From NCBI GenBank assembly GCA_029959865.1, contig JASCPE010000002.1, positions 124,001 through 188,000 on the forward strand: 64,000 bases of DNA. Direction: 5' to 3'. Position 1 is the stretch's first letter; each line of letters opens with the position of its first letter. The notes beneath the pieces were generated by a model. It was given only the letters and a program-made list of their open reading frames with translations. It had not been told where the DNA came from and searched no databases. Source of the stretch: Microbacteriaceae bacterium PS02070. Its GTDB lineage: Bacteria; Actinomycetota; Actinomycetes; Actinomycetales; Microbacteriaceae. This document shows positions 1 to 9,086 of this stretch, piece by piece. Both the position numbers and the translations under genes were made by a program.

Positions 1-642
1 GACCTCGGTGGATACAAGGACGTGCAGATCGCGATCAAAGGTTCATCCTCCGACCCTGCACAGGGCGTGTGGGCGCATCTGAAGTACGAGGGCGGCGTGC
101 ACCGTGTGCAGCGCGTGCCCGCGACCGAATCGCAGGGCCGGATCCACACCTCGACGACGGGCGTTCTCGTCTTTCCCGAGGTCGATGAGCCCGATGAGAT
201 CGAGATCAACGCGGCCGACCTCAAGGTCGATGTGTTCCGGTCCTCCGGGCCGGGCGGGCAGTCGGTGAACACGACCGACTCGGCAGTGCGACTGACGCAC
301 GTTCCTACGGGCATCGTCGTCTCGATGCAGAACGAGAAGAGCCAGCTGCAAAACCGCGAGGCCGCCATGCGTGTGCTGCGCGCGCGCCTGCTGGCCAAGC
401 AGCAGGAGGAACTCGCTGCCGCTGCCTCCGACGCGCGGCGGTCGCAGATCCGCGGGATGGATCGATCCGAGCGCATCCGCACGTACAACTTCCCGGAGAA
501 CCGGATCGCCGATCACCGCACCGGTTACAAGGCGTACAACCTCGATCAGGTGATGGATGGCGCGCTGGACCCCATCATCGAGAGTGCGATCACCGCCGAT
601 GAGGAAGCGCAGCTCGCCGCCCTCGCCGACACCGACTCCTGA
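1..642 (+). CDS. prfA: Peptide chain release factor 1 (C-terminal part)
   Basis: This is the 3' part of a release factor 1 gene; the reading frame is open from base 1, so the N-terminus lies outside the window. RF1 reads UAA and UAG in the ribosomal A site and triggers hydrolysis of peptidyl-tRNA. The catalytic GGQ tripeptide is encoded at 253-261 in the context [14 protein letters not shown], followed by the basic RF-1 domain. The conserved GYKD segment is visible at the very start and the C-terminus looks complete. The methyltransferase that modifies the GGQ glutamine, prmC, lies 3.9 kb downstream rather than adjacent, as it usually is in related genomes. A weak G+C-rich hairpin at about 748-764 may help end transcription. 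Confidence 0.97.
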   Translation, partial: DLGGYKDVQIAIKGSSSDPAQGVWAHLKYEGGVHRVQRVPATESQGRIHTSTTGVLVFPEVDEPDEIEINAADLKVDVFRSSGPGGQSVNTTDSAVRLTHVPTGIVVSMQNEKSQLQNREAAMRVLRARLLAKQQEELAAAASDARRSQIRGMDRSERIRTYNFPENRIADHRTGYKAYNLDQVMDGALDPIIESAITADEEAQLAALADTDS

Positions 643-780
643 CCGAGCCGTCGCTGAGGGGGAGCGGGCGCCGGGGGAATCGCGGACGGTGCCTCAGTCT
701 GTCTTCGCGCGTTCGAGGTCCTGTGTCCGCGCGGCCTTGGCTGTGACCGCGGCGGCCCGCCGCGACGGCTCGAGGACCAG

Positions 781-786
781 TAGCGT
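781..786 (+). promoter_or_regulatory. -10 box for leaderless benE-type gene
   Basis: TAGCGT lies six bases before the GTG start at 793. This puts the expected transcription start on the first base of the start codon, with no ribosome binding site needed. The arrangement supports 793 as the start. Confidence 0.6.
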
Positions 787-792
787 GGGGGA

Positions 793-1959
793 GTGTCGAA
801 AGAGGGACGCCTGAGTGCGCCGATCACCGCGGGCATCGTCTCCGCGCTCGTAGGTTTCTCGAGCGCATTCGTTGTCGTCCTTGCCGGACTCCAGGGCGTC
901 GGCGCCTCGACGCAGCAGGCCGCCAGCGGTCTCTTCGCAGTGAGCGTCACGATGGGGCTTGCCAGCATCTTCCTCGCGCTTCGCACGCGCACGCCCATGA
1001 CAGTCGCCTGGTCGACTCCGGGCGCGGCGCTTCTCGCGACGACCGGCTACGTCGAGGGCGGGTGGCCGGCCGCGATCGGTGCCTTCATCGTCACCGGTGT
1101 GCTCATTCTGCTCACCGGACTCATTCCCGCCCTGGGAAGCGTCATCGCGCGCATTCCGACCTCGATCGCTCAGGCGATGCTCGCCGGGGTCCTGTTCCAG
1201 CTCTGCCTCGGCCCGGTCACGGGCCTCGCCGATAATCCGCTCGAGGCCGCACCCGTCGTGCTGGTCTGGCTCCTGGCCACTGTGTTTGTTCGCCGGTGGG
1301 CGGCGCCGCTCGCGTTTCTCGCGGCGGCGATCGTCATCATCGTGCACATCGGCCGGTTCGGTACGGCCGATGCGTTGCGGCTCGTCCCATCGATCGAGGC
1401 GGTCGCGCCCGCCTTTACGATCTCCGGCGTCGTGGGCATCGCGCTGCCGCTCTACCTCGTCACGATGGCCTCGCAGAACGTGCCGGGCGTCGCGATCATG
1501 AAGAGCCTGGGGTATGAGGTGCCGTGGCGCGCGTCGATGGTCGTGACCGGTGTCGGAACCATCGCGGGTGCGCCGCTGGGAGGACACGCGATCAACCTGG
1601 CGGCGATCAGCGCTGCGCTGGCCGCCGGCCCCGATGCCGGCCCCGACCGTTCGCGGCGATGGATTGCGAGTGTGACGGGAGGCATCGCGATCATCGTGCT
1701 CGGGGTTTTCTCGACCCTGCTGGCCTCCCTCGTCGAGCAGGCGCCGGTCGGCGTCATCGCGGCCGTCGCCGGCCTCGCGCTCCTCGGGACCTTTGCGACG
1801 TCACTCCAGGCAGCGCTCACGGATGCCGATGATCGCCTAGCCGCCGCTGTGACGTTCTTGGTCGCAGCATCCGGTATTTCCCTCGCAGGTGTCAGCTCGG
1901 CTTTCTGGGCACTCGTCGCCGGCCTCATCCTCCGCCTCCTGCTCCGCCCCCGCGCCTGA
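793..1959 (+). CDS. BenE-family benzoate/H+ symporter-like membrane protein
   Basis: A 388-residue, very hydrophobic protein with about eleven to twelve membrane segments, matching the BenE family in length and overall sequence (early SAPITAGIVSALVGFSSAF, then QGVGAS and a TPGAALLA segment). Characterised members import benzoate with protons, but the substrate here cannot be read from sequence, and no aromatic-degradation genes are nearby. The GTG start is fixed by a leaderless promoter just upstream. The gene is part of a roughly 3.8 kb accessory segment between prfA and prmC. Its 3' end is followed within 30 bases by the first of two 83-bp palindromic elements. Confidence 0.85.
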   Translation: MSKEGRLSAPITAGIVSALVGFSSAFVVVLAGLQGVGASTQQAASGLFAVSVTMGLASIFLALRTRTPMTVAWSTPGAALLATTGYVEGGWPAAIGAFIVTGVLILLTGLIPALGSVIARIPTSIAQAMLAGVLFQLCLGPVTGLADNPLEAAPVVLVWLLATVFVRRWAAPLAFLAAAIVIIVHIGRFGTADALRLVPSIEAVAPAFTISGVVGIALPLYLVTMASQNVPGVAIMKSLGYEVPWRASMVVTGVGTIAGAPLGGHAINLAAISAALAAGPDAGPDRSRRWIASVTGGIAIIVLGVFSTLLASLVEQAPVGVIAAVAGLALLGTFATSLQAALTDADDRLAAAVTFLVAASGISLAGVSSAFWALVAGLILRLLLRPRA

Positions 1960-1985
1960 CCCTCACCCCTCCGCGTGTGTCATCC

Positions 1986-2068
1986 GCACAACTGCGGCGT
2001 CGGGAGGCGACTCGCCGGGATTCCGGGTCGTGGATGCGGCGTGTTGGGTGTGGACGCCGCAGTTGTGC
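1986..2068. repeat. 83-bp nested palindrome, copy A
   Basis: Outer arms GCACAACTGCGGCGTC (1986-2001) and GACGCCGCAGTTGTGC (2053-2068) are perfect 16-base inverted repeats. Inner arms at 2010-2017 (ACTCGCCG) and 2037-2044 (CGGCGTGT) pair with one mismatch. It lies 3' of the BenE-type gene and forms a close pair with copy B. Confidence 0.95.
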
Positions 2069-2137
2069 TGCGGTGATGGTCAGACGTGCGGCGCGGCGGT
2101 AGTCGCGAGGTGTGCAGGGGTTCCGTGTGTGTCTTCC

Positions 2138-2220
2138 GCACAACTGCGGCGTCGGGAGGCGACTCGCCGGGAGTCCGGGTCGTGGATGCGGCGTGTTGTG
2201 TGTGGGCGCCGCAGTTGTGC
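2138..2220. repeat. 83-bp nested palindrome, copy B
   Basis: It has the same length and geometry as copy A and starts 152 bases later. Outer arms are 2138-2153 and 2205-2220, with one mismatch; inner arms are 2162-2169 and 2189-2196. Its centre is almost identical to that of copy A, and flanking sequence on both sides is similar, so A and B look like a local duplication. Confidence 0.95.
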
Positions 2221-2302
2221 TGCGGCGATGGTCGGAGGTGCTGTGGTGATGGTCGGAGGTGCGGCGGGGCGTGCGTGGGGGCGGGAGCGACTGGGAGAGA
2301 TG

Positions 2303-2656
2303 TCAGACGAGGTCGGGATCACGCAGGGCGCGGGAGATGAGCGCCCAACGGAGCATGAAGCCGGACTCATCGAGGCGGCGACGCCGGAGCCATGAGACGA
2401 CTTCCTCGTTGCACTTGCTCGCATTGCAGGAACGACATGCCGGCACGACATTATCGACGGTGTACCGCCCGCCTCGTGAAATGGCCAGCACACAGTCCTT
2501 TTGGAGCGCAACGCCGTCGGCATGGCAGTAGGCGCACCGCGCCTTCCACGCACCGAGAATCGCGCCCCACTCCGTCGCGGTCAGATCACTTCCGGACGCC
2601 CGCACCCGGGCCACGCGCCGACGTGCGATTCGGGTGCGTCGCGCCGAGGTCGCCAT
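2303..2656 (-). CDS. Small HNH-nuclease-fold protein with altered HNH motif
   Basis: A 117-residue basic protein. The first third is rich in Arg. It is followed by an HNH/zinc-finger unit with CxxC (CAYC, near residue 41) and a second CxxC (CRSC, near residue 73) in the context VPACRSCNASK. These are standard features of small HNH endonucleases, which cut DNA using a histidine-metal site. The position normally occupied by the first catalytic His (usual form DHVxPLSxGG) reads DCVLAISRGG, so His appears to be replaced by Cys. The protein may therefore be inactive or use another chemistry. The ATG start is supported by a leaderless promoter at 2663-2668. It ends 82 bases from palindromic copy B. 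No partner gene suggests a role. Confidence 0.75.
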   Translation of the reverse strand: MATSARRTRIARRRVARVRASGSDLTATEWGAILGAWKARCAYCHADGVALQKDCVLAISRGGRYTVDNVVPACRSCNASKCNEEVVSWLRRRRLDESGFMLRWALISRALRDPDLV

Positions 2657-2662
2657 GCCGCC

Positions 2663-2668
2663 ATCGTA
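2663..2668 (-). promoter_or_regulatory. -10 box for the HNH gene
   Basis: TACGAT on the minus strand lies six bases before the ATG at 2656, the leaderless spacing seen repeatedly in this window. The rest of the 234-base gap up to cysE shows nothing else I can name. Confidence 0.55.
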
Positions 2669-2890
2669 GATCGGTCCCGCCGCTCAGCCTGGTTGCCCCG
2701 CGGAGAGGCGCCGCCGACTGCCTCCGCGGCCCACGCGAGCCCGCTGCGAGCTTTCGACGACACCGAGGCTGTGCATGCGAATCCGTCCAGTGCTCTGTCG
2801 CTGAACGCGGGTCTCGGTCGCGTCGGCCGCACCGCGGGTCGCCCACCGGGAACGTGCACCGTTCGCGCTTCGGCCGAGGCGGCGTCGGGA

Positions 2891-3460
2891 TCAGATGTGG
2901 TATTCCGGTGCGGTGAGGAGCTCGCGGGTGTTGATCGCCGCCTCGCCGGTGCGGGTCTTGGCCGGAACTCCCGTGAGAACGGAGTCGGCGGGCGCGTCCC
3001 TCGTCACGACGGCGTTCGCACCCACGACGGTGCCGGCTCCGAGCGTGATCGGGCCGAGGATCTTCGCTCCCGCCCCGATCGTGACACCGTTCTCGAGTGT
3101 CGGATGACGCTTTCCGGTGTCGTTACGGGTCCGACCCCCCAGGGTCACACCGTGATAGAGCATCACGTCGTCGCCGATGTCTGCCGTCTCACCGATAACG
3201 ACACCCATGCCGTGATCGATGAAGAAGCGGCGCCCGATGGTCGCGCCCGGATGGATCTCGATCCCCGTCAGCCAGCGTGTGATCTGCGAGCCCGCGCGCG
3301 CGAGGAAACGGAACCTCCGCACCCAGAGCGCATGCCACAGTCGGTAGGCCCAGATCGCATGCAAACCGGAGTACAGCAGTGTGATCTCCACGGCGCTGCG
3401 GGCCGCGGGGTCTCGCAGCTTCGCCGCAGCGAGATCCTCCCGCAACCGACGCAGTGCCAT
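2891..3460 (-). CDS. cysE: Serine O-acetyltransferase
   Basis: A 189-residue CysE that acetylates L-serine with acetyl-CoA to O-acetylserine, the first step of cysteine synthesis. The C-terminal half has left-handed beta-helix hexapeptide repeats, with the active-site region [17 protein letters not shown] from about residue 70 and YHGVTLGG near 102-109. It is the short form common in Gram-positives, without the long N-terminal extension of enteric CysE. Its ATG shares one base with the stop of cysK (TGATG), so the two genes are translationally coupled in one operon transcribed from upstream of cysK. The product can form the cysteine synthase complex with CysK. Confidence 0.95.
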   Translation of the reverse strand: MALRRLREDLAAAKLRDPAARSAVEITLLYSGLHAIWAYRLWHALWVRRFRFLARAGSQITRWLTGIEIHPGATIGRRFFIDHGMGVVIGETADIGDDVMLYHGVTLGGRTRNDTGKRHPTLENGVTIGAGAKILGPITLGAGTVVGANAVVTRDAPADSVLTGVPAKTRTGEAAINTRELLTAPEYHI

Positions 3461-4413
3461 CAGTCTTCGCGCAGGTGCTCGTACAACGGCGTCGACAGGT
3501 AGCGCTCGCCGAAGGAGGGGACGATCACCACGATGTTCTTGCCCTCAGCCTCCGGGCGTGCGGCGACCTGCAGCGCGGCCCAGATCGCGGCGCCGCTGGA
3601 GATCCCCACGAGGATGCCCTCCTTGACGGCGACCTCGCGACCGACGGCGACCGCGTCCTCGAACGGCACGTCAATGACCTCGTCGATGACGCTCTGGTCC
3701 AGGATCTCCGGAATGAAGTTGGGTCCGATGCCCTGGATCTTGTGCGGACCCGGCTTGCCCTCGGTCAGCAGCGGCGAATCCTTCGGCTCGATGGCCACGA
3801 CCTTCGCTTCCGGCACACGCTCCTTGAGAACCTGACCGACACCCGTGATGGTGCCGCCGGTGCCGATGCCGGCGAGGAAGTAGCCGATCTCACCCTCGGT
3901 GTCGCGGATGATCTCCTCCGCGGTGGTCTTGCGGTGGATCTCCGGGTTGGCTTCGTTCGCGAACTGCTTCGCGAGGATCGCCCCCTCGGTCTCGGCAGCG
4001 ATCTCCTCCGCCTTCGCGACGGCACCCTTCATACCCAGCGCCGGGTCCGTCAGAACGAGTTCAGCACCGTACGCCTTGAGCAGTTGACGTCGCTCGACCG
4101 ACATCGAGGACGGCATCGAGAGGATGACCTTGTAGCCCCGAGCCGCTCCGATCGCGGCGAGCGCGATACCGGTGTTGCCGCTCGTGCCCTCGACGATGGT
4201 GCCGCCGGGCTTGAGCGCGCCGGAGGCCTCGGCGGCATCGACGATCGCAATGCCGAGACGGTCCTTGACGGACGACGCCGGGTTGTAGAACTCGAGCTTG
4301 GCGAGGATCGTGCCAGGAAGTCCTTCGCTGATGCGATTCAGACGCACAAGGGGGGTGTTTCCGTACGCCGAGGTGATGTCGGCGTGAATTCCGTGGAGCT
4401 GCGGCTCGGGCAT
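3460..4413 (-). CDS. cysK: Cysteine synthase (O-acetylserine sulfhydrylase)
   Basis: A 317-residue PLP enzyme that converts O-acetylserine and sulfide to cysteine. The PLP lysine is Lys50 in NPASSVKDR, the phosphate-binding loop is TSGNTG (77-82), and [10 protein letters not shown] follows later. The reading frame extends further upstream, but the ATG at 4413 is preferred. It is preceded by AAAGG at good spacing and gives the family N-terminus ([16 protein letters not shown]). A -10-like TAGGCT lies at 4445-4450. It is the first gene of the cysK-cysE operon and diverges from prmC. Confidence 0.95.
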   Translation of the reverse strand: MPEPQLHGIHADITSAYGNTPLVRLNRISEGLPGTILAKLEFYNPASSVKDRLGIAIVDAAEASGALKPGGTIVEGTSGNTGIALAAIGAARGYKVILSMPSSMSVERRQLLKAYGAELVLTDPALGMKGAVAKAEEIAAETEGAILAKQFANEANPEIHRKTTAEEIIRDTEGEIGYFLAGIGTGGTITGVGQVLKERVPEAKVVAIEPKDSPLLTEGKPGPHKIQGIGPNFIPEILDQSVIDEVIDVPFEDAVAVGREVAVKEGILVGISSGAAIWAALQVAARPEAEGKNIVVIVPSFGERYLSTPLYEHLRED

Positions 4414-4444
4414 GGGAGACCTTTCAGATTCAACAGTCCGAACC

Positions 4445-4450
4445 AGCCTA
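4445..4450 (-). promoter_or_regulatory. -10 box for cysK-cysE operon
   Basis: TAGGCT on the minus strand would start transcription near 4438, giving a leader of about 25 bases that contains the cysK ribosome binding site. The 97-base divergent region is shared with the prmC promoter. Confidence 0.45.
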
Positions 4451-4495
4451 ATCAGGCGCAGAGCACAGTGCGCCACTATGACGAAAGTGGGCGAC

Positions 4496-4501
4496 TACGC
4501 T
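4496..4501 (+). promoter_or_regulatory. -10 box for prmC
   Basis: TACGCT lies nine bases before the prmC ATG at 4511, and no Shine-Dalgarno sequence is visible. The transcript is probably leaderless or nearly so. Confidence 0.45.
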
Positions 4502-4510
4502 GGGCGGGCG

Positions 4511-5386
4511 ATGAGTGCAACTGACGGCGCCGGATGGCGTGACCTCCTACGTACGGCGGCGCAGGCCCTGACGGGCGCGGGTGTCCCGACCCCGGAGGTG
4601 GATGCCGAGCTGCTCGCGGCCTGGACCCTTGGCACGTCTCGTGGTGACGTCGCATTAGCGGCGCTCCGCGGGGATCACGCGTCAGCATCCGTGGCGGAGT
4701 CTTTCACCGCGGCGGTCACCCGACGCGCCGGCCGCGAGCCGCTCCAGCACATCACCGGCGAGGCACCCTTTCGGCATCTCCTCCTTGCCGTCGGCCCGGG
4801 GGTCTTCGTTCCGCGGCCGGAAACGGAGCTCCTGGCCCAGATCGCCATCGATGCCCTCCGTGCCACGGCGGACCCCGCGCCGATTGCGGTCGATCTCGGC
4901 ACGGGTTCCGGCGCGATCGCCCTGGCGATGGCGACCGAAGTGCCGCACGCGCGGGTGTTCGCGGTGGAGAAGTCGCCGGATGCCCACCGCTGGGCGGCGC
5001 GAAACTTCGCGCACACCGGTGCTGCGAACGCGACGCTCATCCACGGCGATCTGGCCGACAGCCTGTCCGAGCTCGACGGGACCGTCAGTGTGCTCGCGAG
5101 CAATCCGCCGTACATCCCCGATGCGGCGGTACCGCGCGACGTCGAGGTGCAGCGATTCGACCCTCCCCTTGCTCTCTACGGCGGCGAGGACGGGCTCGAC
5201 ATCGTCCGGGTGCTCAGGGGCGTGGGGGAGCGGCTTGTCCATCCTGGCGGCGTGATCGCGATCGAGCACGGCGAGCGGCAAGGGGCGGCCGTGCGCGACA
5301 TTCTCCTCGAGGGCGCGTGGCGCGCCGCAGCCACCCACCGCGACCTGACCGGCCGCGATCGGGTGACCACGGCGCTTCGCAGCTGA
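4511..5386 (+). CDS. prmC: Release factor glutamine methyltransferase
   Basis: A 291-residue PrmC (HemK) that N5-methylates the glutamine of the GGQ motif in RF1 and RF2 using S-adenosylmethionine. The SAM-binding loop DLGTGSGAIA is near residues 128-137 and the substrate-amide motif NPPY is at 198-201. The N-terminal helical domain is present. An upstream in-frame start is possible, but the ATG at 4511 fits the family length and the nearby -10 box. In many actinobacteria this gene follows prfA directly; here an accessory segment with cysEK and the HNH gene lies between them. It stands alone, with 136 bases before tsaC. Confidence 0.95.
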   Translation: MSATDGAGWRDLLRTAAQALTGAGVPTPEVDAELLAAWTLGTSRGDVALAALRGDHASASVAESFTAAVTRRAGREPLQHITGEAPFRHLLLAVGPGVFVPRPETELLAQIAIDALRATADPAPIAVDLGTGSGAIALAMATEVPHARVFAVEKSPDAHRWAARNFAHTGAANATLIHGDLADSLSELDGTVSVLASNPPYIPDAAVPRDVEVQRFDPPLALYGGEDGLDIVRVLRGVGERLVHPGGVIAIEHGERQGAAVRDILLEGAWRAAATHRDLTGRDRVTTALRS

Positions 5387-5507
5387 TCGAGCTTCCCTCT
5401 GTACCAGCGCTCCCGCGGCGACGGGCTCACGCGACCGACGCTGATGAGGCCCCGACGAGGATGCAGCCTCGCGGTCCAGGGTGCAGGGAGTGCGAAGGGT
5501 CCAGTTC

Positions 5508-5513
5508 TAGACT
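5508..5513 (+). promoter_or_regulatory. -10 box for tsaC-wecA-atpI-like operon
   Basis: TAGACT lies nine bases before the ATG at 5523, and no ribosome binding site is seen. It probably drives a leaderless mRNA for the three overlapping genes downstream. Confidence 0.55.
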
Positions 5514-5522
5514 GACTGCGAC

Positions 5523-6200
5523 ATGTCCCCGATTTTCGACTGCCGCGATCCCGCGCAGCTTCTCCCCGGCATGCGTCAGGCACGCCAGGCGATCGCCCGT
5601 GGCGAAGTCATCGTGATCCCCACCGACACCGTCTATGGGATCGCCGCGGATGCGTTCAACCCCGCGGCCGTCACCCGACTGCTGGAGGCGAAGGGCCGTG
5701 GCCGCCAGTCCCCACCCCCGGTGCTGGTCTCCGGGCGCGGCACGATGCGCGCACTCGTGGCAGAGGTGCCCGAGGCTGTCGATGACCTCATTGAGAGGTT
5801 CTGGCCGGGTGGGCTCACGATCATTCTGCCGTCGCAGCCGTCCCTGGTCTGGGATCTGGGTGAAACCCGAGGCACGGTGGCCGTTCGGATGCCGGACAAC
5901 GCGATCGCGCTGGAACTGCTCCAGGAATGCGGTCCTCTCGCCGTCTCCAGTGCCAACCTCACCGGTAAGGACGCGGCCATCGCGGTCGATGATGCCGAGT
6001 CGATGCTGGGGGACAGCGTGTCGGTTTATCTGGACGGGGGCCTGGCTGAGACGGGCGTCGCGTCGACGATCATCGACGCGACGGGCCTCGTCTCCGATGG
6101 CTCGCCGATCACCGTCCTGCGCGAGGGTGCCGTCTCCCGGGCGCAGTTGAGCGAGGTGCTCGGTGAACTTCTGGCCCCGCTGCCGGACGGCGATTCGTGA
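5523..6200 (+). CDS. tsaC: L-threonylcarbamoyladenylate synthase (Sua5/YciO/YrdC family)
   Basis: A 225-residue Sua5/TsaC protein that condenses threonine, bicarbonate and ATP to threonylcarbamoyl-AMP, the donor for the t6A37 modification of ANN-decoding tRNAs. Family features are IARGEVIVIPTDTVYGIAADA near residues 22-42, the PPPVLVSGRG segment and SSANLTGKDA near residues 142-151. It is the short form without the extra C-terminal Sua5 domain. Its stop overlaps the GTG of the next gene by four bases (GTGA), indicating an operon with wecA and the AtpI-like gene. The gene order tsaC-wecA-atp is characteristic of actinobacteria. Confidence 0.92.
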   Translation: MSPIFDCRDPAQLLPGMRQARQAIARGEVIVIPTDTVYGIAADAFNPAAVTRLLEAKGRGRQSPPPVLVSGRGTMRALVAEVPEAVDDLIERFWPGGLTIILPSQPSLVWDLGETRGTVAVRMPDNAIALELLQECGPLAVSSANLTGKDAAIAVDDAESMLGDSVSVYLDGGLAETGVASTIIDATGLVSDGSPITVLREGAVSRAQLSEVLGELLAPLPDGDS

Positions 6201-7351
6201 AGCACTATTTCGTCACCGTCATCCTGATCGCGCTCGTCACCGCGATCTTCTCGTGGATCGTGTGGCGCATCGGCCTCCGTTACAAGCTCTACCCGGAGAT
6301 CCGTGAGCGCGACGTCCACACGCAGCCCACGCCGCGGCTGGGCGGCGTTGCAATGTTCCTCGGGGTGGTGACCGCGTTCGCGCTGTCCACTCAGATCCCC
6401 TTCTTCGCGATCTTCTGGGACAACCCGGAGCGCAACATCGCTTTGCTTGGCGCCTGCGCGCTCATCGTTGTGGTGGGTGTCGTGGACGATCTGTGGGATC
6501 TCGACTGGCTCATCAAGCTGGCCGTGCAGTTCCTCGCCGCGGGCATCGTGGTCGGATTCGGCGGTCTGCAGGTCTACTCACTGCCCATCGGCGGGCAGAC
6601 GGTCGTTTCGAGCTGGGTGAGCTTCACCCTGTCCGTCCTCGCGATCGTCATCGTCATGAATGCGTTGAACTTCATCGACGGACTGGACGGTCTCGTCGCC
6701 GGGGTCGCACTCATCGCCAACTCGGTCTTCTTCGCGTACAGCTACATGCTCGTGCGCGACCAGGGCGCCAGCAGCTACTCCAACCTCGCCTCCTTCATCG
6801 CGGTCGTCCTCATCGCGGTGTGCCTGGGGTTCCTTCCCATCAACTGGCACCCCGCGAAGATGTTCATGGGCGATTCCGGCGCGCTCCTCATCGGCTTGCT
6901 GATGGCGGCCTCCGCGATCGCCGCGACGAGCTCTTTCGAGCCGCAACTCCTCAGCGACAACGACGTCTTCGGCCGGTCCCAGCAACTCGGTGTCTTCATT
7001 CCGATCCTGCTGCCCATCGTCGTCGTGATGCTTCCGCTGATGGACTTCGGCCTTGCCGTCGTTCGCCGGATGGCACGCGGCAAGTCACCGTTCTCGCCCG
7101 ATCGTAAGCACCTCCACCACCGGATGCTCGACCTCGGCCACTCCAGCCGAGACACGGTGCTCATCTTCTACGCCTGGACGGCTATCGTGAGTCTGTCGAT
7201 CCTGCTGATGTACATCGGCACGACCGCACGATGGCCCGGCCTGTACATCCCTGGTGTTGTCTATCTCGCCCTCGGGATCGTGGCGTGTCTGATCGTCACG
7301 TTCCTGCCCACGCGCCCGCGTCGCGTTGAACCGATTCCGGAGCCTTCATGA
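6197..7351 (+). CDS. wecA: Undecaprenyl-phosphate glycosyl-1-phosphate transferase (WecA/MraY family)
   Basis: A 384-residue polytopic protein of the MraY/WecA family, which transfers a sugar-1-phosphate (typically GlcNAc-1-P) from a UDP-sugar to undecaprenyl phosphate on the inner face of the membrane. It begins cell-wall polysaccharide synthesis. Visible motifs are VDDLWDLDW near residues 98-106, NALNFIDGLDG near 155-165 and the C-terminal HLHHRMLDLGHS loop, which is typical of WecA rather than MraY. The GTG start overlaps tsaC and the stop overlaps the next gene by four bases. Sugar specificity is inferred from the family and context, since MraY normally lies in the division cluster. Confidence 0.88.
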   Translation: MKHYFVTVILIALVTAIFSWIVWRIGLRYKLYPEIRERDVHTQPTPRLGGVAMFLGVVTAFALSTQIPFFAIFWDNPERNIALLGACALIVVVGVVDDLWDLDWLIKLAVQFLAAGIVVGFGGLQVYSLPIGGQTVVSSWVSFTLSVLAIVIVMNALNFIDGLDGLVAGVALIANSVFFAYSYMLVRDQGASSYSNLASFIAVVLIAVCLGFLPINWHPAKMFMGDSGALLIGLLMAASAIAATSSFEPQLLSDNDVFGRSQQLGVFIPILLPIVVVMLPLMDFGLAVVRRMARGKSPFSPDRKHLHHRMLDLGHSSRDTVLIFYAWTAIVSLSILLMYIGTTARWPGLYIPGVVYLALGIVACLIVTFLPTRPRRVEPIPEPS

Positions 7352-7863
7352 CTTCTCGCGTATCCAGCACACCCATCCTGCGGACGACCCTCATCTGGTC
7401 CGCCGTCGTCACGGCTGTCCTCGCCATCGCAGGCGCGGTGATCGGGTACCTGATCGCACAGACCGATGGACTCTGGTCGGTGTTGTCGGCGGTGGTCCTG
7501 GCCGCGGTCTTCCTGGCCCTGACGGGGCTCAGCATCCTCATCGCGAACCGTTGGTACGGCGATGACCTGTGGGTGCCGATCTTCTTCGGCATCGTCATGG
7601 GTGGGTGGGTGATCAAGTTCCTGGTCTTCCTCATCGCGCTGTTCGTCCTGCGCGGTCAGCCCTGGCTCGAGCCCGGCCTGTTTCTCGTCGCCCTGATTGT
7701 GAGCATCATCGCCTCGCTCACCATCGACGTCATCGTGATGCTGCGCCTGCGCGTCCCGCACGTCAGCGACGTCACCCTCCCCGGCCCGGAGGAGACCGCT
7801 GATGACCCCGCCGAAGGAGGGGCGGATCGTCCCCGGAGGGACGGGACCACTCCAGAAGCCTGA
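7348..7863 (+). CDS. AtpI-like membrane protein ahead of the ATP synthase operon
   Basis: A 171-residue membrane protein with four clear hydrophobic segments (about residues 14-34, 42-64, 73-95 and 103-127) and an acidic, polar tail. Position and topology match the AtpI-like proteins upstream of atpB in actinobacteria, which are linked to c-ring assembly or Mg2+ supply in other bacteria. Sequence similarity to characterised AtpI cannot be judged by eye, so the name reflects context. The ATG overlaps the wecA stop (ATGA). It precedes atpB by 74 bases, which contain a likely promoter. Confidence 0.7.
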   Translation: MTSRVSSTPILRTTLIWSAVVTAVLAIAGAVIGYLIAQTDGLWSVLSAVVLAAVFLALTGLSILIANRWYGDDLWVPIFFGIVMGGWVIKFLVFLIALFVLRGQPWLEPGLFLVALIVSIIASLTIDVIVMLRLRVPHVSDVTLPGPEETADDPAEGGADRPRRDGTTPEA

Positions 7864-7869
7864 TAGGCT
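7864..7869 (+). promoter_or_regulatory. Possible -10 box for the atp operon
   Basis: TAGGCT directly follows the AtpI-like stop codon. It would start transcription near 7876, giving a leader of about 60 bases before atpB. A second candidate, CATCGT at 7925-7930, sits seven bases before the TTG start. Confidence 0.35.
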
Positions 7870-7937
7870 TTTGACTGCGCCGGCTCGCCTTTTGCGCGGC
7901 ACGTGCGCAGTGACGCTCACCGATCATCGTCGCACCC

Positions 7938-9057
<1,120 letters not shown>

Positions 9058-9086
9058 TCGACCACCCCCAGACCTAAGGAGACAGG

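Larger units (their letters stand above)
1960..2302. other. Intergenic region with paired palindromic repeats
   Basis: This 343-base stretch between the converging ends of the BenE-type gene and the HNH gene holds no credible coding sequence. It contains two 83-bp palindromic elements (1986-2068 and 2138-2220). Similar flanking sequence follows both, and a 15-base direct repeat occurs at 2227-2241 and 2248-2262. Short open frames here are by-products of the repeats. Confidence 0.8.

Noticed and set aside
748..764. Terminator after prfA
   Set aside because: Only a six-base-pair G+C stem within a G+C-rich region and no T-run; too weak to call as a feature.
1986..2220. Palindromes as insertion-sequence remnants
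   Set aside because: No transposase gene or fragment is nearby and no target-site duplication is visible around any of the seven copies.
2501..3502. 333-codon plus-strand open frame over the HNH 5' end and cysE
   Set aside because: It runs through the intergenic region and antisense to cysE, which is a clear conserved gene; no motif supports it.
6197..7351. wecA-like gene as mraY
   Set aside because: The C-terminal HLHHRMLD loop and the tsaC-atp context fit WecA, and mraY normally sits in the division gene cluster.
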